Positions 26,082 through 34,182 of a DNA stretch of 64,000 nt are shown here, piece by piece; position 1 is the stretch's first letter, and each line of letters starts with the position of its first letter. Source of the DNA: Stenotrophomonas rhizophila (GTDB lineage: Bacteria; Pseudomonadota; Gammaproteobacteria; Xanthomonadales; Xanthomonadaceae); NCBI RefSeq assembly GCF_007667275.1, contig NZ_VDQT01000001.1, positions 992,001 to 1,056,000 on the forward strand. Reading direction: 5' to 3'. The translations under genes were made by a program, and so were the position numbers. Under the pieces are notes generated by a model, which saw only the letters and a program-made list of their open reading frames with translations, was not told the origin of the DNA and ran no database searches.

Positions 26082-28037
26082 TCAACCGTTGCGCGGACCG
26101 CGCGGCTTGAAGCCGTCGCGGCGCGGCGGGCGATCGTTGCCGCCCGGGCCGCCCGGCCCGCCACGGTGGCCACCCGGACCGCCGCGGTGACCGCCCGGGC
26201 CACCCGGCTTGCCGCCGAACTTCGGCTTGAACGCCGGGCGCGGCGACGGGGTCAGGTCTTCACCCGGCTGCACCTTGCGCATCTGGAGCTGCTGGCCCGA
26301 CACCCAGACCTTCTTCAGGTGGCTGAGCAGGTCGTCCGGCATCTCCGCCGGCAGGTCCAGCACGGAGAAGTCGTCATGGATGTCGATGCGACCGATGAAG
26401 CGGCTTTCCAGCCCGGCCTCGTTGGCGATCGCGCCGACGATGTTGCCCGGCTTCACCCCGTGCACGTGGCCCACTTCGATGCGGAAGGTTTCCATGCCCT
26501 GCTCGGCGGGACCGCGCGGCGCGATGTCGCGGCGCGGAGCGCGTTCGAAGCCACCGTCGCTGTTGCCGAAATCGCGTTCCGGGCGCGGACCGCGGTCATC
26601 CTCGCGGCGCGGGCCACGCTCGAAGCGCGGCTCGAAACGGGCCGGACGCTCGCCACGATCATTGCGATCATTGCTGCGCGGGGCACGTTCTTCACGCGCG
26701 CCGCGCACCGGCGGGGTCAGCAGGAAGGGCGAGTCGCCCTGCAGCAGCTTGGCCAGCGCGGCGGCGATGTCGATCGCCGGCACGTTCTTTTCGCCTTCCA
26801 GGCGCTGCAGCAGGTCGCGGTAGAACTCGGTGCCACCGGCATCGAGCGCATCGCTGACCCGGCTCATGAACTTGGTGATGCGGGTGTCGTTGACCGCGTC
26901 CACCGACGGCAACTGCATTTCCTCGATCGGCTGCCGGGTGGCGCGCTCGATCGCGCGCAGCATGCCCTTCTCGCGCGGGGTGGCGAACAGGATCGCGTCG
27001 CCGGTGCGGCCGGCACGACCGGTACGGCCGATGCGGTGCACGTAGCTTTCGGTGTCGTACGGGATGTCGTAGTTCAGCACGTGGCTGATGCGCTCCACGT
27101 CCAGGCCACGCGCGGCCACGTCGGTGGCGACCAGGATGTCCAGCTTGCCTTCCTTCAGCATGCCGATGGTGCGCTCACGCTGCGCCTGCTGCATGTCGCC
27201 GTTGATCGCGGCGGCCGCCAGGCCACGCGCCTGCAGCTTCTCGGCCAGCTCTTCGGTCGCCGCCTTGGTGCGCGAGAAGATGATCATCGCGTCGAACGGT
27301 TCCACTTCCAGGATGCGGGTCAGCGCATCCAGCTTGTGCATGCCGCTCACCCACCAGTAGCGCTGGCGGATGTTGGCCGAGGTGGTGGTCTTGGCCGCGA
27401 TGGTCACTTCGGCCGGGTTCTTCAGGTAGGTCTGTGCGATGCGACGGATCTGCGGCGGCATGGTGGCCGAGAACAGTGCGACCTGGCGGGTTTCCGGCAG
27501 CTTCTTGAGCACGGCTTCGACGTCGTCGATGAAGCCCATGCGCAGCATTTCATCGGCTTCGTCCAGCACCAGCGTCTTCAGTTCGGACAGGTCCAGGGTG
27601 CCGCGGTCCAGGTGGTCGATCACGCGGCCGGGGGTACCCACCACCACGTGCACGCCACGGCGCAGGGCCGACAGCTGCTGACCATAGGGCTGGCCGCCGT
27701 ACACCGGCAGCACGCGGAAGCCGGGGATCTTGGACGAATAGGTCTGGAAGGCCTCGGCGACCTGGATGGCCAGTTCGCGGGTCGGCGCCAGCACCAGCAC
27801 CTGCGGCTTGGCCTGGTTGAAGTCCAGGTTGGACAGCACCGGCAGGGCGAACGCAGCGGTCTTGCCGGTACCGGTCTGGGCCTGGCCGAGCACGTCGCGG
27901 CCTTCCAGCATCGCCGGAATGGTGGCGGCCTGGATCGGCGACGGGGTTTCATAGCCGACGGCGGCTACGGCCTGCATCACAGCGTCGGACAGGCCGAGGT
28001 CTGCGAACAGCAGCGGCGCGGAAGATTCTTGGGACAT
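26082..28037 (-). CDS. deaD: DEAD-box RNA helicase DeaD/CsdA
   Basis: This 651-residue helicase acts in ribosome assembly and mRNA decay, especially in the cold. It has the Q motif (FADLGLSDAVMQAVAAVGYE then TPSPIQ), Walker A AQTGTGKTA (53-61), DEAD box LDEADE (158-163) and SAT. The helicase C domain carries VATDVAARGLDV and YVHRIGRTGRAG. After residue 530 comes a DbpA-like RNA-binding domain (VEVGHVHGVKPGNIVGAIAN type), and the tail (about 600-651) is a glycine/arginine-rich RGG-type segment, as in long DeaD proteins. The ribosome-binding site GGAG precedes the ATG. The leader contains an unusual hairpin, described separately. Confidence 0.95.
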   Translation of the reverse strand: MSQESSAPLLFADLGLSDAVMQAVAAVGYETPSPIQAATIPAMLEGRDVLGQAQTGTGKTAAFALPVLSNLDFNQAKPQVLVLAPTRELAIQVAEAFQTYSSKIPGFRVLPVYGGQPYGQQLSALRRGVHVVVGTPGRVIDHLDRGTLDLSELKTLVLDEADEMLRMGFIDDVEAVLKKLPETRQVALFSATMPPQIRRIAQTYLKNPAEVTIAAKTTTSANIRQRYWWVSGMHKLDALTRILEVEPFDAMIIFSRTKAATEELAEKLQARGLAAAAINGDMQQAQRERTIGMLKEGKLDILVATDVAARGLDVERISHVLNYDIPYDTESYVHRIGRTGRAGRTGDAILFATPREKGMLRAIERATRQPIEEMQLPSVDAVNDTRITKFMSRVSDALDAGGTEFYRDLLQRLEGEKNVPAIDIAAALAKLLQGDSPFLLTPPVRGAREERAPRSNDRNDRGERPARFEPRFERGPRREDDRGPRPERDFGNSDGGFERAPRRDIAPRGPAEQGMETFRIEVGHVHGVKPGNIVGAIANEAGLESRFIGRIDIHDDFSVLDLPAEMPDDLLSHLKKVWVSGQQLQMRKVQPGEDLTPSPRPAFKPKFGGKPGGPGGHRGGPGGHRGGPGGPGGNDRPPRRDGFKPRGPRNG

Positions 28038-28073
28038 GGGGAACTCCGAAGCACTACCCCTATGCGTGGCAGT

Positions 28074-28124
28074 GCGATAAAAAAAGGGGATGGTCCGCGC
28101 TTTGGGCGCCCTTTCTTATCGCGT
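28074..28124 (-). promoter_or_regulatory. Possible attenuator hairpin in the deaD leader
   Basis: About 40 bases upstream of deaD the minus strand reads GCGATAAGAAAGGG ... CCCCTTTTTTTATCGC. The arms pair, and the descending arm is immediately followed by a seven-T run. This has the shape of an intrinsic terminator inside a 5' leader. It could be the terminator of an unseen short transcript, or a cold- or helicase-sensitive attenuator. The interpretation is inference. Confidence 0.45.
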
Positions 28125-28301
28125 GCCCTGGCGCTGCTCGGTCGGAGGAGAATTCACTCGCTCAGGGCGCGATGATACCGCATGGATCCTGAACAACGTG
28201 TACAGATTCGGGCGTGGATGCCGTTCTGCGGCAGGCTGGCGCACAATACGCGGCCACTTCCGGCCCGGTCCCGTCCGCGCCCCTTCAAGGATACCCGCTC
28301 C

Positions 28302-28532
28302 ATGCAGACCCTCGAATTCGAACTCGACCGCGACTACGTCGAGCTCAAGCAGCTGCTCAAGCTGGCCGACCTGGTCACCAGCGGCGGCGAGGCCAAGACC
28401 GTGATCGGCGATGGCCAGGTGCTGGTCGACGGCGAGGTCGAGCTGCGCAAGGCCTGCAAGATCCGCGCGGGCCAGCAGGTCCAGTTCGGCGACACGGTCA
28501 TCCACATCATCGCCGATTCCGACGCTCCCTGA
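28302..28532 (+). CDS. S4-domain RNA-binding protein (YbcJ-like)
   Basis: This 76-residue protein is essentially one S4 domain: it begins MQTLEFELDRDYVELKQLLK, then GEAKTVIGDGQVLVDGEVE and RKACKIRAGQQVQFGDTVIH. This matches the YbcJ/RsuA-type stand-alone S4 proteins that bind structured RNA. The open frame starts at 28182, but the ATG at 28302 is preceded by CAAGGAT and gives the compact domain. Its target RNA is unknown. It is divergent from deaD and convergent with the UbiH-family gene. Confidence 0.88.
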   Translation: MQTLEFELDRDYVELKQLLKLADLVTSGGEAKTVIGDGQVLVDGEVELRKACKIRAGQQVQFGDTVIHIIADSDAP

Positions 28533-28545
28533 GCCCCGCTGCGCC

Positions 28546-29763
28546 TCACCGCTGGGTCAGATGCGCGGCGATGAGCTGCCGGAACGGCGTAACCCTCTGC
28601 GCCACGCGCAGTCCGGCCCGGCGCAGCAGGCGCGCGGGCAGGCGGTCGTCCGTGTACAACGTGGCGATCGCATTGGTTGCCTCATACAGCGGCCGCGACG
28701 CCAGCCGGTGGCCCCGCTCATAACCTGCCAGGCCGGCCGGCGTGGCGATGTCGGCGCCCCGCTGCGCCGCCCGCCGCACCACGGCAGCCAGGCGCTGCTG
28801 GCTCTGCAGGCCAAGGTTGAAGCCATGCGCGGTGACCGGGTGCATGCCCACCGCCGCGTCACCAATCAGCGCGCAGCGCTCGCCGATGAAGGCGTTGGCG
28901 TACACCCCCACCAGCGGGTAGGCGATGGCGCGCGCCACCGGGGTCATTGCCCCCAGCCGATGCTCGAAGAACGCGCTGACGCGCTCGCCGAAGCGCACCG
29001 GATCCTGCGCCAGCAGCGCCTCCACCTGGCGCGGCGGCAGGGTGATCACCGCCGAGGCCTGGTTGCCGTTGAGCGGCAGCAGGGCCAGGGTGCGCCCATG
29101 GCCGAACCACTCCCATGCGGTGTGCTGGTGCGGCACCTCGACCTGCATGCGGCACACCAGCATCGATTTGCCGAAATCGTGCATGCGCGCGCCGATCCCG
29201 AGCATGCGCCGGGTCGAGGAAAAGCGGCTGTCCGCCGCCACCACCAGCCGTGCCTGCAGCCGACGACCGTCAGCCAGGGTCACCTCGCTGTGCAGCGGGC
29301 CCGGCACGATGGCGCGCACGCTGCACTGGTCCAGGATCTGAAGGCCCGCCTGGCACTGCACGCTGTCCCATGCCGCGCGCCGGATCAGGTGGTTGGGTAC
29401 CAGCCAGCCAAGGTCGCCGCCCGCCTCCTGTCCCGCGGCAAAGGTCAGCGCGAACGGCGAGCTGCCGTCCAGCACCTTCGCATCGCGCAACGGCGAGATC
29501 TCCCGCGCATCCAGCCGCGCCCACAGCCCCAGCCGCTCCAGGATCTTCCGCGAGGCATGGGTGAGCGCGATTTCGCGTCCGTCGAAGGCCGCTTCGGCCA
29601 GTTCCGCGCGCGGCTGCTGCTCGACCACCGCCACGCGCAGGCCGCTACCGGCCAGCGCGCGCACGAAACACAGCCCGGCCGGCCCGGCCCCGACCACCAC
29701 CACATCCACCGACGTGGCGGCGGTCTGTGTCGCGCCTGCTTCGATCCCGTGCGTGTGCGGCAT
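28546..29763 (-). CDS. FAD-dependent hydroxylase of the UbiH/UbiF/VisC family, probably UbiM
   Basis: This 405-residue flavoprotein has the N-terminal dinucleotide site VVVVGAGPAGLCFVRALAG near residues 21-39 and the second FAD motif GDAAVGMHPVTAHGFNLGLQ in the last third. It belongs to the aromatic hydroxylases that add oxygen to ubiquinone precursors. The MHPVTAHGFN version differs from the PxxGQG of E. coli UbiH and UbiF and reminds me of UbiM, known in some proteobacteria as a demethoxyubiquinol C5 hydroxylase. That subgroup call is a recollection and needs a phylogeny. The ATG at 29761-29763 follows GGGAACGGAAC, which fits better than the GTG 24 bases upstream. Confidence 0.72.
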   Translation of the reverse strand: MPHTHGIEAGATQTAATSVDVVVVGAGPAGLCFVRALAGSGLRVAVVEQQPRAELAEAAFDGREIALTHASRKILERLGLWARLDAREISPLRDAKVLDGSSPFALTFAAGQEAGGDLGWLVPNHLIRRAAWDSVQCQAGLQILDQCSVRAIVPGPLHSEVTLADGRRLQARLVVAADSRFSSTRRMLGIGARMHDFGKSMLVCRMQVEVPHQHTAWEWFGHGRTLALLPLNGNQASAVITLPPRQVEALLAQDPVRFGERVSAFFEHRLGAMTPVARAIAYPLVGVYANAFIGERCALIGDAAVGMHPVTAHGFNLGLQSQQRLAAVVRRAAQRGADIATPAGLAGYERGHRLASRPLYEATNAIATLYTDDRLPARLLRRAGLRVAQRVTPFRQLIAAHLTQR

Positions 29764-29850
29764 GTTCCGTTCCCGATGTTGGTCCACGCTCGAGCCTAAC
29801 GGCGCGCGGCGCGGACCACCTTGATCTGGATCAGACGCGTCGGCAGCGGT

Positions 29851-30252
29851 TCACGCCAGCCCGTGCAGCAGGCGCCACAGCAGCAGCACGATGCCCACCA
29901 TCGACACCACCCATACCAGGCTGCGGACGTAGGGAATGCCGGCGGCATACAACGGCACGTAGACCACGCGTGCCCAGAAGTACAGCTGCACCGCCAGCGC
30001 CGTGCTGCCGTCCTGGCGCTGGGTCAGCACCACCGCCAGCACGGCGGCGGCGAAGAACGGAAACGTTTCAAGGAAGTTGGCCTGTGCGCGCTGCAGGCGC
30101 GCAGCGAGCGGTCCCGGCGGCGGCGGCGTGCCATCGCGCGCCGATGCATTCCAGGCCGTCCCGCGCTCGCGGGTGACCGCGGCGGCGGCGAGCATCACCT
30201 GGACCAAGCCCAGCACGATCGCCCAGCCCAGCATCTTGATTTCGATACCCAT
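29851..30252 (-). CDS. MAPEG family membrane protein
   Basis: This 133-residue protein has four hydrophobic helices and the MAPEG-type sequence RLQRAQANFLETFPFFAAAV near the middle, followed by YFWARVVYVPLYAAGI. MAPEG proteins in bacteria are membrane glutathione-related enzymes or relatives of unknown substrate. It starts with ATG after AAGGAGC. It sits between the DUF4019 gene and the UbiH-family gene, all on the minus strand, but with gaps of 21 bases to the former and 87 to the latter, so cotranscription is possible and not shown. Confidence 0.88.
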   Translation of the reverse strand: MGIEIKMLGWAIVLGLVQVMLAAAAVTRERGTAWNASARDGTPPPPGPLAARLQRAQANFLETFPFFAAAVLAVVLTQRQDGSTALAVQLYFWARVVYVPLYAAGIPYVRSLVWVVSMVGIVLLLWRLLHGLA

Positions 30253-30273
30253 GTGCTGCTCCTTCTTGTTGGG

Positions 30274-30804
30274 TCAGGGCGCGGCGGCGCGCACGCTGTA
30301 GCCGGCCAGGCGCCAGACCCTGTCTTCGTCCAGGCGGAACGAGACCAGCTCGCGCACCGGTTGCGCGCTGTTGGCGAAACGGGTGGGGAAGCTGACGTTG
30401 ATGTACAGGCCTTCGGGAACCGTGGCACCGGGGGCGTATTTGACCCGGGTGACCACCGGCTGGCCGCGCGACTGCAGCGCACCGAGGCGTTTGCGGTCGG
30501 CGTCGAGCTGGGCGACGAAGGCCTGCTCGGTCACCGAGCGGCGGGCAATGGCCGATGCACCCTTCCAGGCTTCCGCCGCACGCTGGGTGTCGACCAGCTG
30601 CGCGACCTTCAGGCCAGCGGCAGCCATTTCGGCGTCCTGCTTCTGCACCTGCGCCTGCTGCTGCGGGGTCAGCGCGGGTCGTGCCGGTGCGGCCGGTGCG
30701 CTGGGGACCGGACGTGCCGGTGCCGGTGCAGGCGTGGCCGGCGGCGGAGTCTGGGCCAGGGCAACGGCGGGGAGCAACAGCGACAGCAGCAGCGGAACGC
30801 GCAT
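30274..30804 (-). CDS. DUF4019 domain protein, exported
   Basis: This 176-residue protein has a signal peptide (MRVPLLLSLLLPAVALAQTP), then a proline/alanine-rich linker (residues about 20-45), then a globular domain with DTQRAAEAWKGASAIARRSV, VTRVKYAPGATVPEGLYINV and VRELVSFRLDEDRVWRLAGYS. This is the DUF4019 pattern of periplasmic proteins. The function is unknown. The open frame reaches 31137, but the ATG at 30802-30804 starts the signal peptide. It lies 21 bases upstream of the MAPEG gene. Confidence 0.82.
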   Translation of the reverse strand: MRVPLLLSLLLPAVALAQTPPPATPAPAPARPVPSAPAAPARPALTPQQQAQVQKQDAEMAAAGLKVAQLVDTQRAAEAWKGASAIARRSVTEQAFVAQLDADRKRLGALQSRGQPVVTRVKYAPGATVPEGLYINVSFPTRFANSAQPVRELVSFRLDEDRVWRLAGYSVRAAAP

Positions 30805-30865
30805 CGGGACACCGTTAGCGGCAGAGGACTGCAGGCCAGTGTACGGGAACCCCGTGAGCGGTCCG

Positions 30866-32014
30866 TCAGTTGCGTTCGGCCGCCTCCGGCGGCGGCTGGT
30901 CGGCGTCGCTGGCGGTGCGCTCGGCGACCGCGTCGCGGGGTTTGTCGCTCGGCGGCAGCAGGATCGACACATCGATCTCCGACAACGGGCTTTCATCCGG
31001 GCAGGTCGCGTCCGGGAAGCCGAACCGCTGCTTGAGGGTCTGCCCGCAGCGGGTGATCGCCTCCAGCTCGCTGCCCTCGCGCTTGCACTCCTGGTCGAAC
31101 GCGACCAGGAATGCGTCCTTGCGCCGCACGAAATCATCGCCGCACTTGCGCATCTGCTTGATCCGCTCCAGGTCGTCCTGCACCGCGTTGGTGCCGTCCA
31201 GCCCGAACTGGCGCAGCTCGTCGCTGCTGAGCAGGCGCAGGCTGCGGTTGGGCACGGTCATCATCAGGTCGGCCACGCCCACCGCCACCCCGTTGCGCTG
31301 CAGGTAGTCCTTGACGTTGGCATACACCTCGTGGAGCTCGCGGTTGAGCTCGGCACGCGAGGTGGCCTTGGAGCTGATCCGCATCATGCGGTGGATGCCG
31401 ACCTTGCCCGACACCAGGCGGTTGTCGCCGGCCGCGAGCACGAACACGCAGGCGCTGTGGCAGACCGAGCCTTCGCGCACCCAGATGGTCCAATTCGTCT
31501 CGCCGATGCGGTCCCCGGCCACGATTGCTGCTTCCACCTGGCCGCCGCTGGAATCCAGGTCGAGGATGCGCCGCGATACCTGCTGGGCGTCGGCCACCAG
31601 GGCGACCCGGGCCACCAGTTCGGCGAAGCCGGGATTGATCTTGCCCGAGTAGCGCACGCGCAGCAGGCCGCGTTCAACGCACGGCCCGATCGCCGCTTCC
31701 AGGTGCGCGCGGTCGAGCCCTTCCAGCGGCACGCCGTCACCGGCAGCGTCGGCGTACTCGGTGTCGCAGCTGATCCAGGCCTTGCCGTTGTCCAGCGCCA
31801 CCTCGGGCCAGCCCTGGTCGCCCCGCCGCGGCGGCGGCGGCGGCGCGGGCGGCGCATCGGCGGCGTTGATCGACACCATGTGGTCGCCGTCGGCTGTCTG
31901 TGCCCGCACCGCCTTGTCCGCCGCAGTGACGTTGCCGGGATTTTCCAGTTGGCTGCAGGCCACCATGGCCAGGCACGACAGCAACAACCCGCAGGACTTG
32001 AGCAGCTTGGACAC
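30866..32014 (-). CDS. ClpP-fold lipoprotein, possible periplasmic serine protease
   Basis: This 382-residue protein has a lipoprotein signal (CGLLLSCLAMVACSQL, lipobox Cys20 when counted from a GTG start at 32012-32014). Its middle has the ClpP/crotonase-like elements ILDLDSSGGQVEAAI and VREGSVCHSACVFVLAAGDN, the latter holding Ser187 in an SAC motif, and GIHRMM, supplying His208. This pattern is seen in exported ClpP-like proteins of proteobacteria. The rest is helical with scattered cysteines and a charged, proline-rich tail. An ATG at 32059 would add residues that do not improve the signal. The substrate is unknown; proteolysis is inferred. Confidence 0.68.
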   Translation of the reverse strand: MSKLLKSCGLLLSCLAMVACSQLENPGNVTAADKAVRAQTADGDHMVSINAADAPPAPPPPPRRGDQGWPEVALDNGKAWISCDTEYADAAGDGVPLEGLDRAHLEAAIGPCVERGLLRVRYSGKINPGFAELVARVALVADAQQVSRRILDLDSSGGQVEAAIVAGDRIGETNWTIWVREGSVCHSACVFVLAAGDNRLVSGKVGIHRMMRISSKATSRAELNRELHEVYANVKDYLQRNGVAVGVADLMMTVPNRSLRLLSSDELRQFGLDGTNAVQDDLERIKQMRKCGDDFVRRKDAFLVAFDQECKREGSELEAITRCGQTLKQRFGFPDATCPDESPLSEIDVSILLPPSDKPRDAVAERTASDADQPPPEAAERN

Positions 32015-32176
32015 CCGGCTTCCAGACAGAGGCGCGCCGAAAACGGCACATGAAGGCACAGTCTAGTGCGCGCGGCCGCCGGCGCGACAACCTGTCCTGA
32101 ACCGCGCGGGCGGCGGCCTGCATAGCTGTCCGAAAATGGCGAGCCTGCCCCCGGCCAGGCGCATAGACTGGGCCCC

Positions 32177-33634
32177 ATGGACACCGCCCTGCCCCTGGAC
32201 TACGCCGCCTGCGAAAGCGCCCGCCTGGCCCGCGATGCGCGCTTCGACGGGGTGTTCTTCACCGCCGTGCGCAGCACCGGCATCTACTGCCGGCCGGTGT
32301 GCCCGGCGCCCGCGCCGAAGCCGTCCAACGTGGACTACTACCCCACCGCGGCCGCGGCCGCGGCCGCCGGCTTCCGCCCCTGCCTGCGCTGCCGCCCGGA
32401 GCTGGCCCCGGACGCGCAGGACGCGCTCAGCAACGAGACCCTGCAGCGCGCCCTGGCGTTGATCAACGATGGCTACCTGCAGGACGCGGCGGTCGGCACG
32501 CTGGCCGCGCGGCTGGGACTGAGCGCGCGCCAGTTGCAGCGCCTGTTCGTGGCCCGGCTGGGCGCCGCGCCGGCGCAGATCCACGCGACCCGCCGCCTGC
32601 TGCTGGCCAAGCAGCTGCTGACCGAAACCGCGCTGCCGGTGACCGACGTGGCGATGGCGGCCGGTTACAACAGCCTGCGCCGTTTCAACGCGGCGTTCGT
32701 GGACGGCTGCGGCATGCCGCCCACCGCGATCCGCCGCCAGCGTGGCGCGCTCGCCGAAGGCGCGCTGACCCTGCGCCTGGGCTACCGGCCGCCACTGGAC
32801 TTCCCGGCGATGCTGGCGTTCCTGCGCCGTCGCTGCATTCCGGGCATCGAACAGATCGACGCCAGCAGCTACCAGCGCGTCATCGGCCCGGCCGATCGCC
32901 CATCGCTGATCCGGGTCAGCGCCGATCCGAAACGACCGGAGCTGCTGCTGCAGCTGGGCCAGGTCGATCCACGCGCGATTCCCGGGATCGTGCGCAACGT
33001 GCGACGCATCTTCGATCTCGACGCCGACCTGCGCATCGTGCACGCCACGCTCGCGCAGGACCCGGTGCTGGCACGCGGCATCGCCGCGCGACCGGGACTG
33101 CGCGTGCCCGGTGGCTGGGACGGCTTCGAGGTCGCGGTGCGCGCGGTGCTGGGCCAGCAGGTCAGCGTGGCCGCAGCGATCACCCTGGCCCGGCGCGTGG
33201 TAGACCGCTTCGGCACGTCGCTGGCAGGCATGCCCGAGGGCCTGGACCGGCAGTTCCCGAGCCCGGCGCAGCTGGCCGAGGCGCCGCTCGAAGGGATCGG
33301 ATTGCCGCGCACGCGCGCGTCGACGGTGCGTGCGGTGGCCACGGCGGTGGCCGAAGGCCGGCTGGATTTCGCCGCCGGCCAGCGCCTGGACCATTTCATC
33401 GAACGCTGCGTGGCGCTGCCCGGGATCGGGCCGTGGACCGCACACTACATCGCGCTGCGCGCGCTTGCGCTGCCCGATGCCTTCCCCGCCGGCGACCTGG
33501 TGCTGCAGCAGGTGCTGGGCGGCGACACGCGGCTGGGCGAACGCGCCACCGAGGCCCGTTCGCAGGCCTGGCGGCCCTGGCGTGCCTACGCCGTGCTGCA
33601 CCTGTGGCACCTGGCCACGTCCGCTTCGGAGTAA
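32177..33634 (+). CDS. Ada-type regulator fused to AlkA DNA-3-methyladenine glycosylase
   Basis: This 485-residue fusion has three parts. Residues 1-85 are the Ada zinc/methyl-acceptor domain with Cys38, Cys42, Cys69 and Cys72, the same numbers as in E. coli Ada. Residues about 85-190 form an AraC-type double helix-turn-helix (GLSARQLQRLFVARLGAAPA). The rest is an AlkA-like glycosylase with a helix-hairpin-helix (LPGIGPWTAHYIALRALA) and catalytic Asp440 in AFPAGD. It should sense methyl phosphotriesters and remove alkylated bases. The O6-methylguanine transferase part of Ada is missing and is encoded by the next gene, four bases downstream. Confidence 0.9.
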   Translation: MDTALPLDYAACESARLARDARFDGVFFTAVRSTGIYCRPVCPAPAPKPSNVDYYPTAAAAAAAGFRPCLRCRPELAPDAQDALSNETLQRALALINDGYLQDAAVGTLAARLGLSARQLQRLFVARLGAAPAQIHATRRLLLAKQLLTETALPVTDVAMAAGYNSLRRFNAAFVDGCGMPPTAIRRQRGALAEGALTLRLGYRPPLDFPAMLAFLRRRCIPGIEQIDASSYQRVIGPADRPSLIRVSADPKRPELLLQLGQVDPRAIPGIVRNVRRIFDLDADLRIVHATLAQDPVLARGIAARPGLRVPGGWDGFEVAVRAVLGQQVSVAAAITLARRVVDRFGTSLAGMPEGLDRQFPSPAQLAEAPLEGIGLPRTRASTVRAVATAVAEGRLDFAAGQRLDHFIERCVALPGIGPWTAHYIALRALALPDAFPAGDLVLQQVLGGDTRLGERATEARSQAWRPWRAYAVLHLWHLATSASE

Positions 33635-33638
33635 CCGC

Positions 33639-34130
33639 ATGAACCTGCTCTACGACACCTTCGACAGCCCCATCGGCGCACTGACCGTAGCCGGCGACAG
33701 CCAGGGCATCCACCACATCCTGTTCGAGAACAACCGCTACGACGCCAAGGGTCGCGACCGCTGGCAGCGCGACGCCGCTGCGCTGCGCGAGGCGCGCACG
33801 CAGCTGCTGCAGTTCCTGGCCGGCGAACGCAATGGGTTCGACCTGCCGTTGGCACCGCATGGCACGACGTTCCAGTTGCGGGTCTGGAAGGCGCTTGCCG
33901 ACATTCCGTTCGGCGAGACCTGGAGCTACGTGCAGCTGGCGCGCCACATCGGCCACCCCACCGCGAGCCGCGCGGTAGGCGCGGCCAACGGGCGCAATCC
34001 GCTGCCGATCGTACTGCCCTGCCACCGGGTGATCGGCAGCGGCGGTGCGCTGACCGGTTTCGGCGGCGGGCTGGAAACCAAGGCGGCGCTGCTGGCACTG
34101 GAAGCGCGCACGCAGCCGTTGTTCGCCTGA
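33639..34130 (+). CDS. ogt: Methylated-DNA--protein-cysteine methyltransferase
   Basis: This 163-residue suicide repair protein takes the methyl group from O6-methylguanine in DNA onto its active cysteine. The motif PIVLPCHRVIGSGG contains the acceptor Cys128; GETWSYVQLARHIGHP supplies the helix-turn-helix. It starts only four bases after the stop of the Ada-AlkA fusion, so the two form one operon that together covers the activities of a full-length adaptive-response system. An Ogt label is favoured over the C-terminal half of Ada because the N-terminal beta domain (MNLLYDTFDSPIGALTVAGD) is complete. Confidence 0.95.
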   Translation: MNLLYDTFDSPIGALTVAGDSQGIHHILFENNRYDAKGRDRWQRDAAALREARTQLLQFLAGERNGFDLPLAPHGTTFQLRVWKALADIPFGETWSYVQLARHIGHPTASRAVGAANGRNPLPIVLPCHRVIGSGGALTGFGGGLETKAALLALEARTQPLFA

Positions 34131-34182
34131 CCGTGCCATTGGTTGTCTTCGCTGCGTCACTGCGGCGAACTATCATGGACGG

